64,000 nt of DNA, from positions 63,373,850 to 63,437,849 of the forward strand of contig OY776132.1 in assembly GCA_963675135.1 (NCBI GenBank). Reading direction: 5' to 3'. The stretch is from Galeopsis tetrahit. Its lineage: Eukaryota > Streptophyta > Magnoliopsida > Lamiales > Lamiaceae. The position numbers and the translations under genes were made by a program. The number at the start of each line of letters is the position of its first letter. Position 1 is the stretch's first letter. Positions 12,044-24,371 of the stretch are shown in pieces. The notes under the pieces were generated by a model that saw nothing but the letters and a program-made list of their open reading frames with translations, did not search any database and had not been told where the DNA came from.

Positions 12044-12807
12044 CGATAATTAAATTTTTTTTTCAACAGTTTAGTTATGTCGAATTTCAAATACAATTTG
12101 TTTTATTTCAATTTAAGTATGAATTGTTATTTATATTTTAGTTATTAATTTTGAATTAAGTTGTGAATCCAGTATATATAATGTCCACGATCAATCATGG
12201 CGTATTTATCATTTTAAATTAATTTTATTTATAATTGAATTATTATATAATCTATTAAATTAACCACATTTATATGAACAATTAGAATTGACAATTATTA
12301 TATAATATAATGTGATGTATTATTATCTATACATACATCAATTTGTTCGGAAGTTCAAGAAAAAGTAATAATTTGTACATGAATTTTATTCTCTTATATT
12401 CTAGAACAATATCAAATCTTTCAAATTAATTCACCGTGTCAATTATGTATGTTACTATAAAAAAGAGATGAGATGCATAATATGCTATTTTGCCTAAAAT
12501 ATAATATATTTATTTATTAACTATAATATTTACTATAATCTTATAGATTAACACTTAAAATTAATGAGATATAATTTTGGCAGGATATTATGATATTAAT
12601 TGATTGGACACATACCTGAACCGCTTCCATTAATTCAAGAATGGACACAATCTACTAGATTGTGGAAGACGAAAGGTTTCATTTCAAACAAAGTGATTTT
12701 TCAAATTCTATTTATTAAGACATTCATTACCATTTTCTCTCACAATACCGATCATACATTCTGAATCATCTCCCAAAAGATAACATCATATCCCTCACTT
12801 AAACGAT
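12044..12807. other. Intergenic spacer between F-box copies
   Basis: AT-rich sequence with no coding, RNA or terminal-repeat structure recognised. The last ~150 bp before 12808 probably include the promoter and leader of the second F-box gene. Confidence 0.5.
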
Positions 12808-13917
12808 TTGAAGATGAACAACATTGTCCCTGAAATGTACATCCCCTCCGAACTCAGAGATCAACTTTTGGAGTCTCTAGATCCAAAACATTTATGCAGA
12901 ATGAAGTGTGTTAACAAATATTGGAACGAGTTAATATCATCAAAATCGTTTGTGGACGCTCACCTAGATCGAATGAAAAGTCAGTTTACAGGTTTGCTTT
13001 CATCCACAAAAATGAAGTGTCTAGCCCCCTCAGTCTCTTACCTACCGGAAGGATATGGGGAACCGCTCACTAGGCGTTTTGTAAGAGACAATACAAACGA
13101 TTTTGAGGTTCTTGGGACTTATAACGGGTTAGTTTTATTTTGCAACACTGTTGATGAGTTTAGTTTGTTAAACCCTTGTACAAACCAAAACCTCATTTTA
13201 CCACCTGTGCCAAACGATTTTCGCCCCTTTTTAGGAGAAGAGTGGACTTATTTTGGGGTTGGATATGATGTTTTGCATGATGATTTTTGGGTTATGAGAG
13301 TTTTTTTTTTTTTTTTCAATTAGAAGGGTACATTTGTTATTTTGTACTCTAGAAATTCTAATTTTTGGTCCACTCTACCTCCGTTTCCAAGCCAATATAT
13401 TGATAATGCATTTTTTGTTGGAGGGCTTTTTCATTGGAATGTCTCTGCATCTGATAGACATGCATTAGTAACTTTTAATTGTCAAGCTCGAGTTTATGGA
13501 GAGGTTGAGGTCCCTGATTTTATCCTGGGACCATGGACTTATAAATACGAGGGGTTGGATGATAACAACCTTGCTGTGTTCGCTGATTGCCTCTCCGTCG
13601 ATGATTTTGGTGTGACCCGATATTTCTTTCAAATGCATATTCTGAACTATTCATCAGAGGGTAGAATTTGGTCATCTTTCAATATATTCAGGGAAGAATA
13701 TTTGTCTGACGATTTTGCACTCGAGCCAGTATGCTACCTGAACTCGTCAAGAACACTACTAATGTTTAGTGTTAAGCCATATGGGACATTCTTCTTGTAT
13801 GATATTGGTAAAAGGCAGTTTAGAAGGATTGAAGGCATTTAATTTTGGTTAGGTTGTCCAAAATCATACAAGTACATCGAGAGTATTGTATCACCACACC
13901 CTTATATAGTAATATAG
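12808..13917 (+). pseudogene. F-box protein with FBA domain, copy 2 (two in-frame stops)
   Basis: The frame starts at ATG 12808 (MKMNNIVPEMYIPSELRDQL). It has an F-box (IPSELRDQLLESLDPKHL through FVDAHL) and then FBA blocks: EVLGTYNGLVLFCN, FSLLNPCTNQNLILPP, YFGVGYD, LFHWNV, EGLDDNNLAVF, YFFQMHIL and YKYIESIVSP. The full frame of about 369 codons stays aligned with copy 1 but carries TAG at 13321-13323, just after a run of about 17 T, and TAA at 13840-13842 in a region that still aligns with copy 1's C-terminus. It could be a young pseudogene. Translation of a 171-residue truncated F-box protein is also possible. Plant F-box/FBA proteins usually have 350-400 residues, matching the unbroken length. 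Confidence 0.83.
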
Positions 13918-14431
13918 GTTCCAATTAGCGAATTTTTGTTTTTGTGCAGTATGTATAGCATCTTAATGATGCATGTAATTATCAAGTACTTTATTAGCTT
14001 GTATTTTGTTTATTTTGAAGCAAATATGTAACTAGTAATGATTACTTTACTCTTATCTAATAGTACTATATTTCTTAATGATAATGTTGAATTTTGAAGT
14101 TTTATAATACGTTTATCACTATTTCATTAACTCCCTTTGTTAAACAAAAATAATTATTAAAGTTCATTTAGAGAAATTTAATCCGTCTCTAAGTGTTATT
14201 GGTTTTTATGAAGTTGATTTAAGGTTCATCTGTGTAATATGCCCATAGCATATCAAATGAATTTGTTTATGCATACGTAATAGAATTATGCATACTATCA
14301 ATCACTATGCACGAACACACCACTAAACTATTTTTTCAATCCAACAAATAATGAATAAAATCATAGTTCACATCACATCAATATTAAAAATGAAAGATTT
14401 TAGCCAGGTGCAAAACCTCCAAAAAATTGTA
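13918..14431. other. Gene-free spacer
   Basis: Downstream flank of the second F-box gene. AT-rich; no further structure recognised up to the Stowaway MITE. Confidence 0.5.
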
Positions 14432-14701
14432 CTCCTGCCATCCCACAAGTGTTTGCACCCCAAAATGGGTACACTTTTTAAGAAAAAACGTAATGAGTGG
14501 AGTGTTGAGGGGTAATTTTGTAAAGTTATATGAATAAAATAAAAAGGTGATTGGAAAGAGAGTAAAAATAATGACATTTTGTGTAAATATGTGAATATTG
14601 TGATGGTGGAGTTTATGAGAGAGTTTCCTTTTATGGGTGTGGAGACAATTGTGGGACGGACAAATAAGGTAAGTGTGCAAACAGTCGTGGGACGGAGGGA
14701 G
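14432..14701 (+). mobile_element. Stowaway MITE (family S1)
   Basis: A 270-bp element flanked by TA on each side (14430-14431 and 14702-14703). The left end is CTCCTGCCATCCCACAAG. The reverse complement of the right end is CTCCCTCCGTCCCACGAC. Both continue into TGTTTGCAC. The CTCCCTCCGT terminus with a TA target is diagnostic of Stowaway (Tc1/mariner) MITEs. Relatives lie at 43440-43642 (opposite orientation) and 55908-56665. Confidence 0.88.
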
Positions 14702-15312
14702 TATTCAGTATTCATCAAAATGAAACAAAATAGGAAATATTGGTCATCAAACCAAGACCAACTTAGGTGTCGAACAACAATTTAAACAGTGTCTGGTAAT
14801 ACCATAAATCAAACTACTCAATACTCATATGCATCGGGTCAACGAAAGATTCAACAATCCTAGCTCGCATAGTGCTCGCATCAAGATTTCCAAAATCTCC
14901 TGTCTGTGGATCTTCATCTTTGTAGATAAATTCGATTTCCTTGCACAAAATGACACCACAATCTAATGAATGAGAACCCTACCTCCAAGTATCAGCTGAG
15001 GTTGGGTACTTGAATGGCATTCTTAAGTAATTATGAACAAGTCCACCAATTTTGCATCCACAAACTTCACCTACAACAATTGTACAAATAACAAAAAAAA
15101 AAAAAAAAACATTGTTCATTATTTAACAAATGCATGAATCAATTTAAACACACACCTATATGATATGAAATTACATACCACGTTTAATGACTCCGTCAAA
15201 TATGGGTCTGCATGTGCCTTTGTCCTTTGAGGAATTGAGTTATAAAATGTCTATTTCCTCGTGGTCAGATCAAGTTTTAGAAGTGTCCAATGGTCAATTG
15301 CCTTTAGACCAC

Positions 15313-16198
15313 TAGAGTTGCCTAAACGGTTCCGGTTCGAAACCGGAACCGGCATATACACGAACCGAGACCGTGAAATTCACGGTCCGGTTTCGGTTCC
15401 TCCTTTGCGGTTTTAAGGACCGCCGGTTTCACGGTTCGAACCGACGGTTGGACGATTTTTTTTTTTTTATATATTTATCTTTTTTCATATCTTCATCTTC
15501 TACGTTTATATATACTCCCATGTTGTAGAATGAATATGTATATCATATGTGTAATTGTGTATTAGTGTATGTATATGTGTGTGCAACACTAAAATTAAAA
15601 AGGCATTGCTGCTGCACTATAGTCTGCATGCCTAAAGCTACTGCCATCTGCCCTATAGCCCTCATCTCGATAGTTTTAACAGTCAAACACACATAATTTG
15701 CATTAATTAATTAGAAATAGGCATAAACCTTATATTTGTTTGAAAAGCAAAGATACAATAGTTTGGTATTTCCTCAATTCCTCTATCCATACTTCTCCTG
15801 TTCTTCAAAACCTGCTTCGACTCCCATATGTGCAAGCTTCATTAGTCATTTTCACATATTTTTATCATTTCAGAGGCAAGGGCAACCCTGGTTTGTTTCA
15901 TTCTTCATTTTTTACTTGTTCCTACTATGTCATTACCATATATTTTTGTCAATCATTTTCTTTCTCACCTTGCAATTAAACATATTTAGTCATTTTTCAA
16001 AAAAAAAAAAACTAACATTTAAATTCATTTAAAAAAAAATAAAAAATTGGGCGGTTCCGAACCGAAACCGGCGGTTTTGGAACCGGAACTGTTGGAACCG
16101 AAACCAGCCACCTAATTTTCACGGTTCGGTTCCGGTTCAACCTTGTAGAGACCGCTGAATGTTCGAAATCGCTAGTTCATGAACCGTGGGCAACTCTA
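15313..16198. mobile_element. hAT-type MITE inside the Ulp1-like gene
   Basis: An 886-bp element with a perfect 8-bp TSD, TAGACCAC, at 15305-15312 and 16199-16206. The left terminus is TAGAGTTGCC. The reverse complement of the right terminus is TAGAGTTGCCCACGGTTC. Both ends are dense in GGTTCCGGTTCG-like subterminal repeats. It splits an exon of the peptidase domain upstream of the His motif. The interior is AT-rich and non-coding. Confidence 0.92.
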
Positions 16199-17034
16199 TA
16201 GACCACTAGACGAACCCATCTCAGAAACAATTATTGGGAACAGAAAGATGCTTTTATCTAAGTTATCCTCAATAACTTTCTCTATAGTGAGTTGAATGCT
16301 TTTTGTTTGGCCATGTGACGATTTGTAATCATTGCCTACACCAAATTATGCAACAGTAAAATTATTAGTTATTGTAATTTGAACAAATAAATCTATATTA
16401 AATAATAATATATCACAATTATGAAATGTATAAATACCCAGCATGTAGATGTAAACACTTTCACACGTCTGGATTGCGGTCTTGGCTTGAATAAAACGAA
16501 TCGTAACATATCTGCACATGCATTAACTACCTATAATGGGACAAAATAGTATCAATTTATATACAAATAATTAAATTCCAAAATTTTTATTATACAATAT
16601 ACTATACTTCTAGATTTATATACCTGACTGGTAATTCTACCATTATTCACAATGTCAATTAACATCTGAACTGACACATCAGCAAGTGGTATATCGACAT
16701 GTTAAACAATGCAATTGTAGCATACAAAAATTAGTCAAAACAAGATAGAGAACAAATTGTATATATAATAGCATATAAAAGTTAAGCAGGCAATTGTTTT
16801 ATATTAAAAAAATTATATGAACAATATATGATTTACTTACTGTGGACCGTTGTTCTTTAGCTCGGTAAATAGTTGCTCTCTTGCATAGGCCGATGTTTTT
16901 TGCACAGTAGCCAGTTTATTGTTGAAAGGGTACTTGACCACTGCTTTTGGCTTATTATCTACCTCTGCATTCCTAGATGCATTGTCAACATCATCATTGA
17001 TTTCATGAGCTGTTATCAGAGGCTGAGGAGATAC

Positions 17035-20000
17035 CTTTTTTTTTTGTCAGCAAAATAACATTTTATTAATCCCACATTGAAGTGTTTAGTACAGAGGCAT
17101 GAGACATGCCTAGAAAGTATTGAATCATACTACATATTTCGAGTTTCAATTGAAATTTGGTTTTTACCTCAGCATCCCAGTACCAATCTTGGATTCGCCA
17201 TCCAATCTTTGAAGGAAAATCTATTGCAGCCTTCCCCTTTGATGTAGAACCAGCTCCATAGCCTAGCCTTAATCTCCATTAATCTTGTCCTGTTTTATTT
17301 CTTCGTTTTTGAAATTTTTTGCATTTCTCCATTTTCATAGTGTCCATACAATGCCGTTCCAGATGCCCACTGCTGCTATGCTTCCCCTTTTCCCTTTGAG
17401 TAGACGGCTATGTGCTAGCAGATTTGTTAGAGGGTTTGCATGCATTACTGTATCCAACCCGAGCCACCTGTAGCACTCCATCCATACATTATGCGACAAA
17501 GTACAAGTGAAGAAGCAGTGCGTTGCCGTCTCCTCCGCGGTATCACAGAATACGCATCGTGATTCAGCGCTCGGTGGTAGTATTTTGCGTTTCTTCAAGT
17601 TGTCCTTTGTCGGTAGCCTGTCCCATACCAGCCTCCACACTTGTGTGTTGACCTTAATGGGTGCAATTTTATTCCATATCACCTTGAATCCTTCTTTCAT
17701 TTCACTCGCCACTTGTGGTAATAGTCGTCTCTTTGCCACGAACTCATACGCTCCCTTAGTGTTAAATCTTCCATTTGCTGTTTGTTGCCATCTCCATGAG
17801 TCCTCCTCCCCTATAATAGGTATGTACCTGTCAATCACAACTTTTAAAGAATTAAAAATATCAGTTTCTCGCTCTAAGAGTTCTCTCCTCCAATCCCACT
17901 CCCAAACCCATTGCCCCTCTACCCAGCTCCCCATTTCGAACACAATTATATCTTTATTTCGACACAAGTTATATAGTCTTCCAAATTGACTTCTCAAATT
18001 CTCCCCCCCACCCATATATCCTCCCAAAATCTAGTCTCTCTCCCATTCCCTAAAATTTTCTCAATATTCTCCTTAAACCAGCTGCCCTCACTCTCACTCG
18101 TAACTTTAACCACCTCCCTCCACCAGCCTGATGATGACCTATTCGCTCCCCAACACTCAGCTCCCACCCCCTCGTTCCCATACCTAGACTCAATTATTTT
18201 TGCCCATAGGCTGTTTTTTTCATTCATTAGGCGCCATCTCCATTTTCCTAAAAGAACTAAGTTAAAGATCTCCAAGTCTCTCACCCCTAGCCCCTCTAGA
18301 GATTTCGGTTGACACACAACTTTCCAATTTAACCAAGCGATTTTCCTCACCGACTCCCCGCCCCCCCATAAAAAGTTGCGTTGAAGCTTAATTATATCAC
18401 TCAGGGTTTTTTTCGGTATCCGGTACATTGACAAGTAGTACGTAGGAAGTGAAGCCAAGACCAAATTAATAAGAGTAATTCTGCCCCCCATCGAGAATTT
18501 CTTGTTATCCCAACTCCGTAGTCTGTTTGCAATTTTCCGCACCACTCCGTCCCATTCTGCTGCTTTTGTGTGTTGCATCCCCACTTTTATCCCGAGGTAA
18601 GTGAATGGTACCTTGCCTGTTTTGCATTCCAAGATTGTTGCCATCTCCTGTACTCTTGTATCGTCCACATTGATGGCATATAAACAACATTTGTCATAGT
18701 TTACTTTGAGGCCTGATGTTATCTCCATCAAACACAGAATTCTTCTCATCACCTTCGCATTTTCTACTGTAGCCGAACCCATGAATATGGTGTCGTCTGC
18801 AAATTGTAGGTGTGATACCGCTATGTTTCTTCTTCCAATCTTCGCCGCTTTAAATAGTTGCATTTCCGTAGCCTTGTTCATAATGATGCTAAGGCCCTCT
18901 GCTGCGATGAGAAAAAGAAAGGGTGATAGTGGATCACCCTGTCTTAGCCCTCTTTTTAAATGAAATTCGTCCGTTGGGCTGCCGTTGACTAAGACGGACG
19001 CGGTTGCTGTGGATATGCATTCCCTTATCCACTTTCTCCATTTCGGGTGGAATTCAAATCCCTCCATCATTATGTCCAAGAAATTCCAGTCTAAGGAGTC
19101 GTATGCCTTAGCAAAATCTATCTTTAAAAACATTCTCTCTCTTTCGTTTCTTTGCTTCATCAATGGCTTCATTCAACACCACCACACTATCGAGAATGTT
19201 TCTCCCTCCGATGAACGCACTCTGATTGGCTGAAATTATGGATTCCAGTACCTTACTTAGGCGGTTGGCCAACACTTTGGCAATGATCTTATACATGCCG
19301 TTAATGAGTGAAATTGGACGGAAATCATTTAGGTTTCTTGCTTCTTCCTTCTTTGGTATGAGGACGATGAACGATGGGTTGAATCCTCTCACGAATCTGC
19401 CATTTAGATGGAAGTCATTCATCATTTTCATGACGTCAGTTTTCAGAGTGTCCCATATCTCCTTTAAACATGAGAAATTGAACCCATCTGGTCCCGGACT
19501 TTTCCATCCTTCACACGACCATACAGCCTCCTTTACCTCGTTTTCTGTAAATATTGATACCAACATCTCATTCTCCACTCTTGTGATCTTCTTGTGAATG
19601 AGGGTTGCATCGATAGTTGGCCTCCTGATATATTCCTGACTGAAGTGAGCCTTAAAGTGCTCATGAATTCCCTGTTTTACCACTGCTACTTCCCCTTGCC
19701 ATTCTCCGAATAACTCAATTCCCGTGATCTCATTCTTTTTTCTTCTTATGTTCACATATCTGTGGAAAACTTTTGAATTTACATCCCCCTCCAGCAGCCA
19801 TATGCATTTGGCTTTTTGTTGCAGCAAGGTTCCTCTCTGTTTCAGGTCTCTAAACAACAATGCCATGACTTCATTCCTTCTTATTATCTCATGCTCTTCC
19901 AGCCCAATTGTCTCATCAATGCTATCTAGATTAGCTATCTCCTCCATGTGCCCTACTATCCTATTATCCATCATGCCAAATACTTCCTTGTTCCACACTT

Positions 20001-20760
20001 TCAGATCTTGCTTAAGCAGCTTCATCTTCTCCTTTATTACATAGCTGCCCCATCCACTTATTTCATAGCTGTCCCATTTTCTTGCTACAAACCCCTTGAA
20101 GTCTGGGTGGTTAAGCCATGCGTTTAAGCTTCGAAATGGCTTTGGCCCTCAATCTTTGGAATTTATTTCAAGCAATAGTGGACAATGATCCGACACTGCT
20201 CTTTTCAGCCCCTTCTGATAGGAATTTGGCCATATAGAGAGCCACTCCTCATTCACCATAATCCTATCAATTCTGCTTTTGCAGCTACTGTCCGGTTTAT
20301 GCCATGTGAATTTCCTTCCATGTAGTTGCATATCAATCAAATGAGTTTTATGTATGAATTCATCAAATGCCACAATATCCCTTCTATTATGTACTGAGTT
20401 TCTCCCCACTCTCTCTGCCACATTTCTAATCGCATTGAAATCTCCCGCGATACATATACATCCATTCCCATTTTATCTGATCACCAACTCTAATCTATCC
20501 CACAGTTCAATTTTCTCAGATGTTTGACACGGTGCGTACACATTAATTATACAACACTGTATTCTATCAACTCCCCACAACCCATTAACAATTAAAGCCC
20601 CTTGCATATACCATTGACTCATGCATATAAAAATATCAGGATTCCAAATTGAGAGAATACCTCCCGATCGGCCCTCTGCCCCCTTCGTTGCCCATCCGAT
20701 GTTCCTCGCACCCCACATTGATTTGCATATCACCTCATCACATTGTTCCAGTTTCGTCTC
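17035..20760 (-). mobile_element. L1-type LINE (family 2), 5'-truncated, inside the Ulp1-like gene
   Basis: The 3' end is marked by GCTGAC followed by an A-tail, seen as the T-run ending near 17044. The 5' end is truncated in the endonuclease domain at about 20760, where ETKLEQCDE begins. Host Ulp1-like coding resumes on both sides (ARIKGRTVTERG before, ISPQPLITAHEIND after), so the insertion hit a coding stretch. A clear TSD was not seen. It is closely related to the LINE at 57876-62026. Confidence 0.87.
17170..20760 (-). pseudogene. LINE ORF2: partial endonuclease, RT, zf-RVT
   Basis: The endonuclease remnant (ETKLEQCDE, GDFNAIRN, SDHCPLLLE) has a TAA near 20473 and a TGA near 20149. The RT follows: SPGPDGFNFSCLKE, RPISLINGMYKIIAKVLANR, KAYDSLDWNF, GLRQGDPLSPFLF and FADD near 18790. 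A one-base shift near 19110-19170 separates the RT into two frames. A second shift lies at a C-run near 18000. The C-terminal zf-RVT region (17335-18027) has the CVFC...H...C pattern, then a basic tail (EIKARLW, FSFKDWM) to about 17170. No RNase H domain is present, unlike the LINE at 47-50 kb. Confidence 0.85.
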
Positions 20761-23669
20761 CCTCTCCCTCTCTCTGTTACTGTCCTTCCCTTAATCCTTG
20801 CAATCAATGAACTGGGCGATGACCATTTGCTCTTCTTCTGCACTGTCGGTTTAGGCGTCTTCTCACAAGATTTTAATGATGGCTTACCCAAACCAACATC
20901 ATGCATCTTACCATTCTCAACTGAATTTTCATTGATACAGGACTGTCCAGCGTTATAAATTTCTACTTCAACTTCATCATCTTCTAATAGAGATTTTGAG
21001 CATAGTCCAGCCGTGACTTCTAAATTCTTGCTCAATCTTTGATTCTCGGCTTTCAGCATTATAATCTCATTCCCCATCCCACTCAACTACTTGTCAAACT
21101 TTTCCCTATCACCTTCCATCTCTTTCTGCATAGAAACTAATTGAGATGTTAACAACTCAATCCTTTTAGCATACCTCTCCTTATCACTCTTCAATTTTAT
21201 AATTTCACTGTCCTTCTCTGTCAACTCTTTATCACAACGTACCCTCATATCTAGAATTTGTTTCTACAGAATACCTATTTGAGCAACCAACTCATCAATC
21301 TTCTTCATCTGGTTCTTTTCACCGACAGCTTCATTTAGGTTCTCATCCACACCAACACTACCTACTGCCACATCCTTACTACTATCATTGATAGCGGTTT
21401 TTTCAACATCCCCAACATTTCCAACATACCTGTTTATATCTTGACATACATTAAGAATAGGATCACTCTCGTCTCTGAAATTCACTCCAACAGATAAATC
21501 ACTTTCAAATCCAATATCAAAAAACGGACATTCAATCGAAAAACTCTTCTTTCCATTGGAAGTGGATCCAACCTCAAAACCTTTTGATGATGAATTCTGA
21601 AATATCACATTCTGCTTTTCCACAACGTTGAAGACTGTATGTAATGCTTTAGACCTAGTTGAAACACCAGATGAGACATTGCCACAGTAACGGGTGTACC
21701 ACTCCCTGTCCCATCTGAGGTTGTTTCTACGCATCTGAATTGACGAACTCTCAAAAGATGTTCTTTCTCATCTGTTGTAGCTTTAGGCTCTTCAGTAAAA
21801 ACCTGTTTGGAATCAACATCATAACTAGGTTAGCATTTCTTGAAACAATTTGTTCAGATGAATTTTTTACTAAATGATATGACCTTGGTGTAACGATTCA
21901 GCTTTCTACGTAATATTGCCAAATGCAGGGCTTCGGTATCCCATTTTAGGAATCGAGGGAAAGCGGATGAATTCATTGGTTTGACAAGCCTCGTATGCTC
22001 ACATAACCAAAACTGCATTAAAGATTCAGAAACAATTGTTACATACTTAATGAACTGACCATGTATAATATTTAGTAAACATATTGAAGTATTGAAAATG
22101 GATAAATTTAAAAATGTTACCGGTAACATTATGGCACAACCATCGGCCTTCATCTGCTTGCTTCTCCTTAGCTGACTCTTCAATTGGTCAACAATAAAAG
22201 TACTTCACTCGTACTTGCAAATATTTTAAAAGTTATCCAAGTACATTGTCAAATGCCATGGGACAACCGAACTTCGAATTGGGCATAGAAGAGCCACCAA
22301 TAGATAACAACACACCAATCTTGCCACATCCTGACTTGATTCATCATTGTTTTGCCTCACAACCTCCTTTAACTTTGCTAGGATCTGAGGTTTGTACAAA
22401 GACCGATAGTGTTGTGGCCTTGCTTGAATATCAACACCGAAACAGCGATTAACCCAAGAAGGGTGATGATAGTCATCCACCCTCTACCTGATTTCATCAT
22501 TCCCACAGCTTATTCCAAATATAAGTTCTGCATCATACTTTGACAAGCCTACCTTGGTTCCTCCGATTACAAAACTTTTTGTTTCAAAGTTGAACCGCCT
22601 AACAATCTCCACGATATCACTCTCGAATTTCAACGAATCGCTAACGTTTAGGCAAACAGAGTTGATTAGAAGCTAGAATGGAGTCTTCTTCAACTCTACT
22701 ATATGCTGAGCTGTGAACACAATCCCTTTCAAGTCTTTAATAGTTGTCCTCAGATTTGACCTATAGTAGGTTTGAGTCGTGTCCACCTCTACTCCACCTA
22801 AAATAAAAAAATATATGTATACAAAACTCTGCATATTTAAGTTATACTATGAAGTTATTTTCTACAATGTCTTACCAAAACAGTTCTCAGGTTTGATAGC
22901 CTGAACTTCTTTGTCCTTACGTGCTTGCTTTCGAACCCGCTTATACCTTTCAATGTCACTGTCTGCATTATACATTTCATGGTAAAAGTGCATTATAATC
23001 TGAGTACATATCTTCTAATCACTTTTTTTAACAAAATTTTTGAAGATAACATATATAATCAGAATATAGCATTCATACACCGTTATTGTTATTATACAAT
23101 GTTATAAGATTGATTACAATGTTATAATCTGAGTCAAAAGTGTTGTATTTACTTCTCCTCTTCTGACTTTCATCATCACTTTTAAAATCTATTCATAAAG
23201 AAAAAGAATGATTAATTTTTTTAAAAAAATATACCCTGATAAGTACGAAGAGTAAATTAGTGTTTATAGAGTTATGTCATAGAAGAATATCTGATTCGAC
23301 ATAAGAATATTTTGACTCACGATGACCTAGTATTATTCATTTCCATTAAAAAAAATATGCATAAGATACCATTGAATGAAATAAACATTGCATAAGAAAA
23401 CTTATAAAGGATCTAGATTAATAAACCTTTATGCTTTTCATCTGTTTTGTCTTGCCTCCTACGCTTTTCGGAAGACCCTGAAGACCAGTGAGATGCATTA
23501 ACTAAATCATATATTCAGTCTGGTTATTAATTTACATATATATTTAATTCGATACATTACCTCGTGTTTCCACGCGATGAACGCTCTCGTCAACACTCTT
23601 TTACTTTTTTCCACTATCTTTGCTTGATCCTTCTTCTATATGACCTCCAAATCTTCTTGTTCTTGCCAT

Positions 23670-24366
23670 ATTGACTTCTGAACAGAGAAAAGTAAGATTT
23701 AATTTTATCCAAACTAAACATCTAGTGCATATATGGATTAAAAAAACATACATACCAACATAAATGCATAAGACCCATCGATCAAATATTCATCTAATAT
23801 TATACATATTTCACAAAAAATTAGGAAATTATTCATAGCTAATTAGGCAATCCATTTAATAATGTTTAGTTCATGGTCGACTATACATTTTCTCAAATTA
23901 TCAAAAATTTATTGAAATATTATGATATGTATCACCTCTAGAACATAAATCTTTACTTTTCTAGGGTTTTAACAGTTCATAAGTTACTCAACAAAAATTA
24001 TAAACCGAGACGGAATAAAATACGAAAAAGTAAAAAAAAAGACACTATATCATACAAGACATGCAATTTATAATCTATAAACCATTTAATTTTTTGTATC
24101 GTCCATACACTGGGTTCTAAAGAGACCCTAAACACTATAATTGATATGCACCTTAACTTTGTTCAGATGCATTTACGGCGGAAAAAATAAAGTAGGCAGC
24201 ATGCAAATGATCGGAGTACCTGGTGCTGGGAATGAACTTCTTCGCCGAAAAAGAATGCACTGTGGTTTTTAGAAACCGCTCGAATGAAGTGCATAAATTG
24301 TGTAATGAAATCTTTCAGCTAAACAAATTGATCTAATTAATTTCGTATTACATGCTTTTTAGGAAA
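23670..24366. other. Upstream flank of the Ulp1-like gene
   Basis: AT-rich, non-coding; probably the promoter side of the leftward Ulp1-like gene. It ends at the TSD of the Ty1/copia element. A defined TATA box could not be assigned. Confidence 0.45.
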
Positions 24367-24371
24367 GATTT

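Larger units (their letters stand above)
14814..23669 (-). pseudogene. Ulp1/C48 cysteine-peptidase-like gene, split by insertions
   Basis: Ulp1-type proteases cleave SUMO-like modifiers; many plant relatives are transposon-borne. Transcription runs leftward. A first exon from ATG 23669 ends at a GT donor at 23560. Small charged exons follow near 23450, 23170 and 22900. Next come a conserved N-terminal block (22800-22226, ending VVPWHLTMYLDNF), a block with FWLCEHT and AFPRFLKWD (22060-21880), a coiled-coil-like exon (21734-20761), an exon with KYPFNNKLATVQK (17034-16862), and the peptidase core. The core shows DHWTLL near 15290 (catalytic His), FYNS (where yeast Ulp1 has an Asp), and SLDCGV near 14958 (catalytic Cys). 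The end is TAG at 14814-14816. Stops such as RK-stop-TFYN and TWR-stop-GSH, plus a LINE and a hAT MITE, show it is dead. Exon limits are approximate. Confidence 0.75.

Noticed and set aside
15601..16032. Open frames inside the 15313-16198 element
   Set aside because: Short T-rich frames in a non-coding MITE interior; no transposase motifs.
17507..18312. Plus-strand frames opposite the 17-20.8 kb LINE
   Set aside because: Shadows of the minus-strand RT and zf-RVT.
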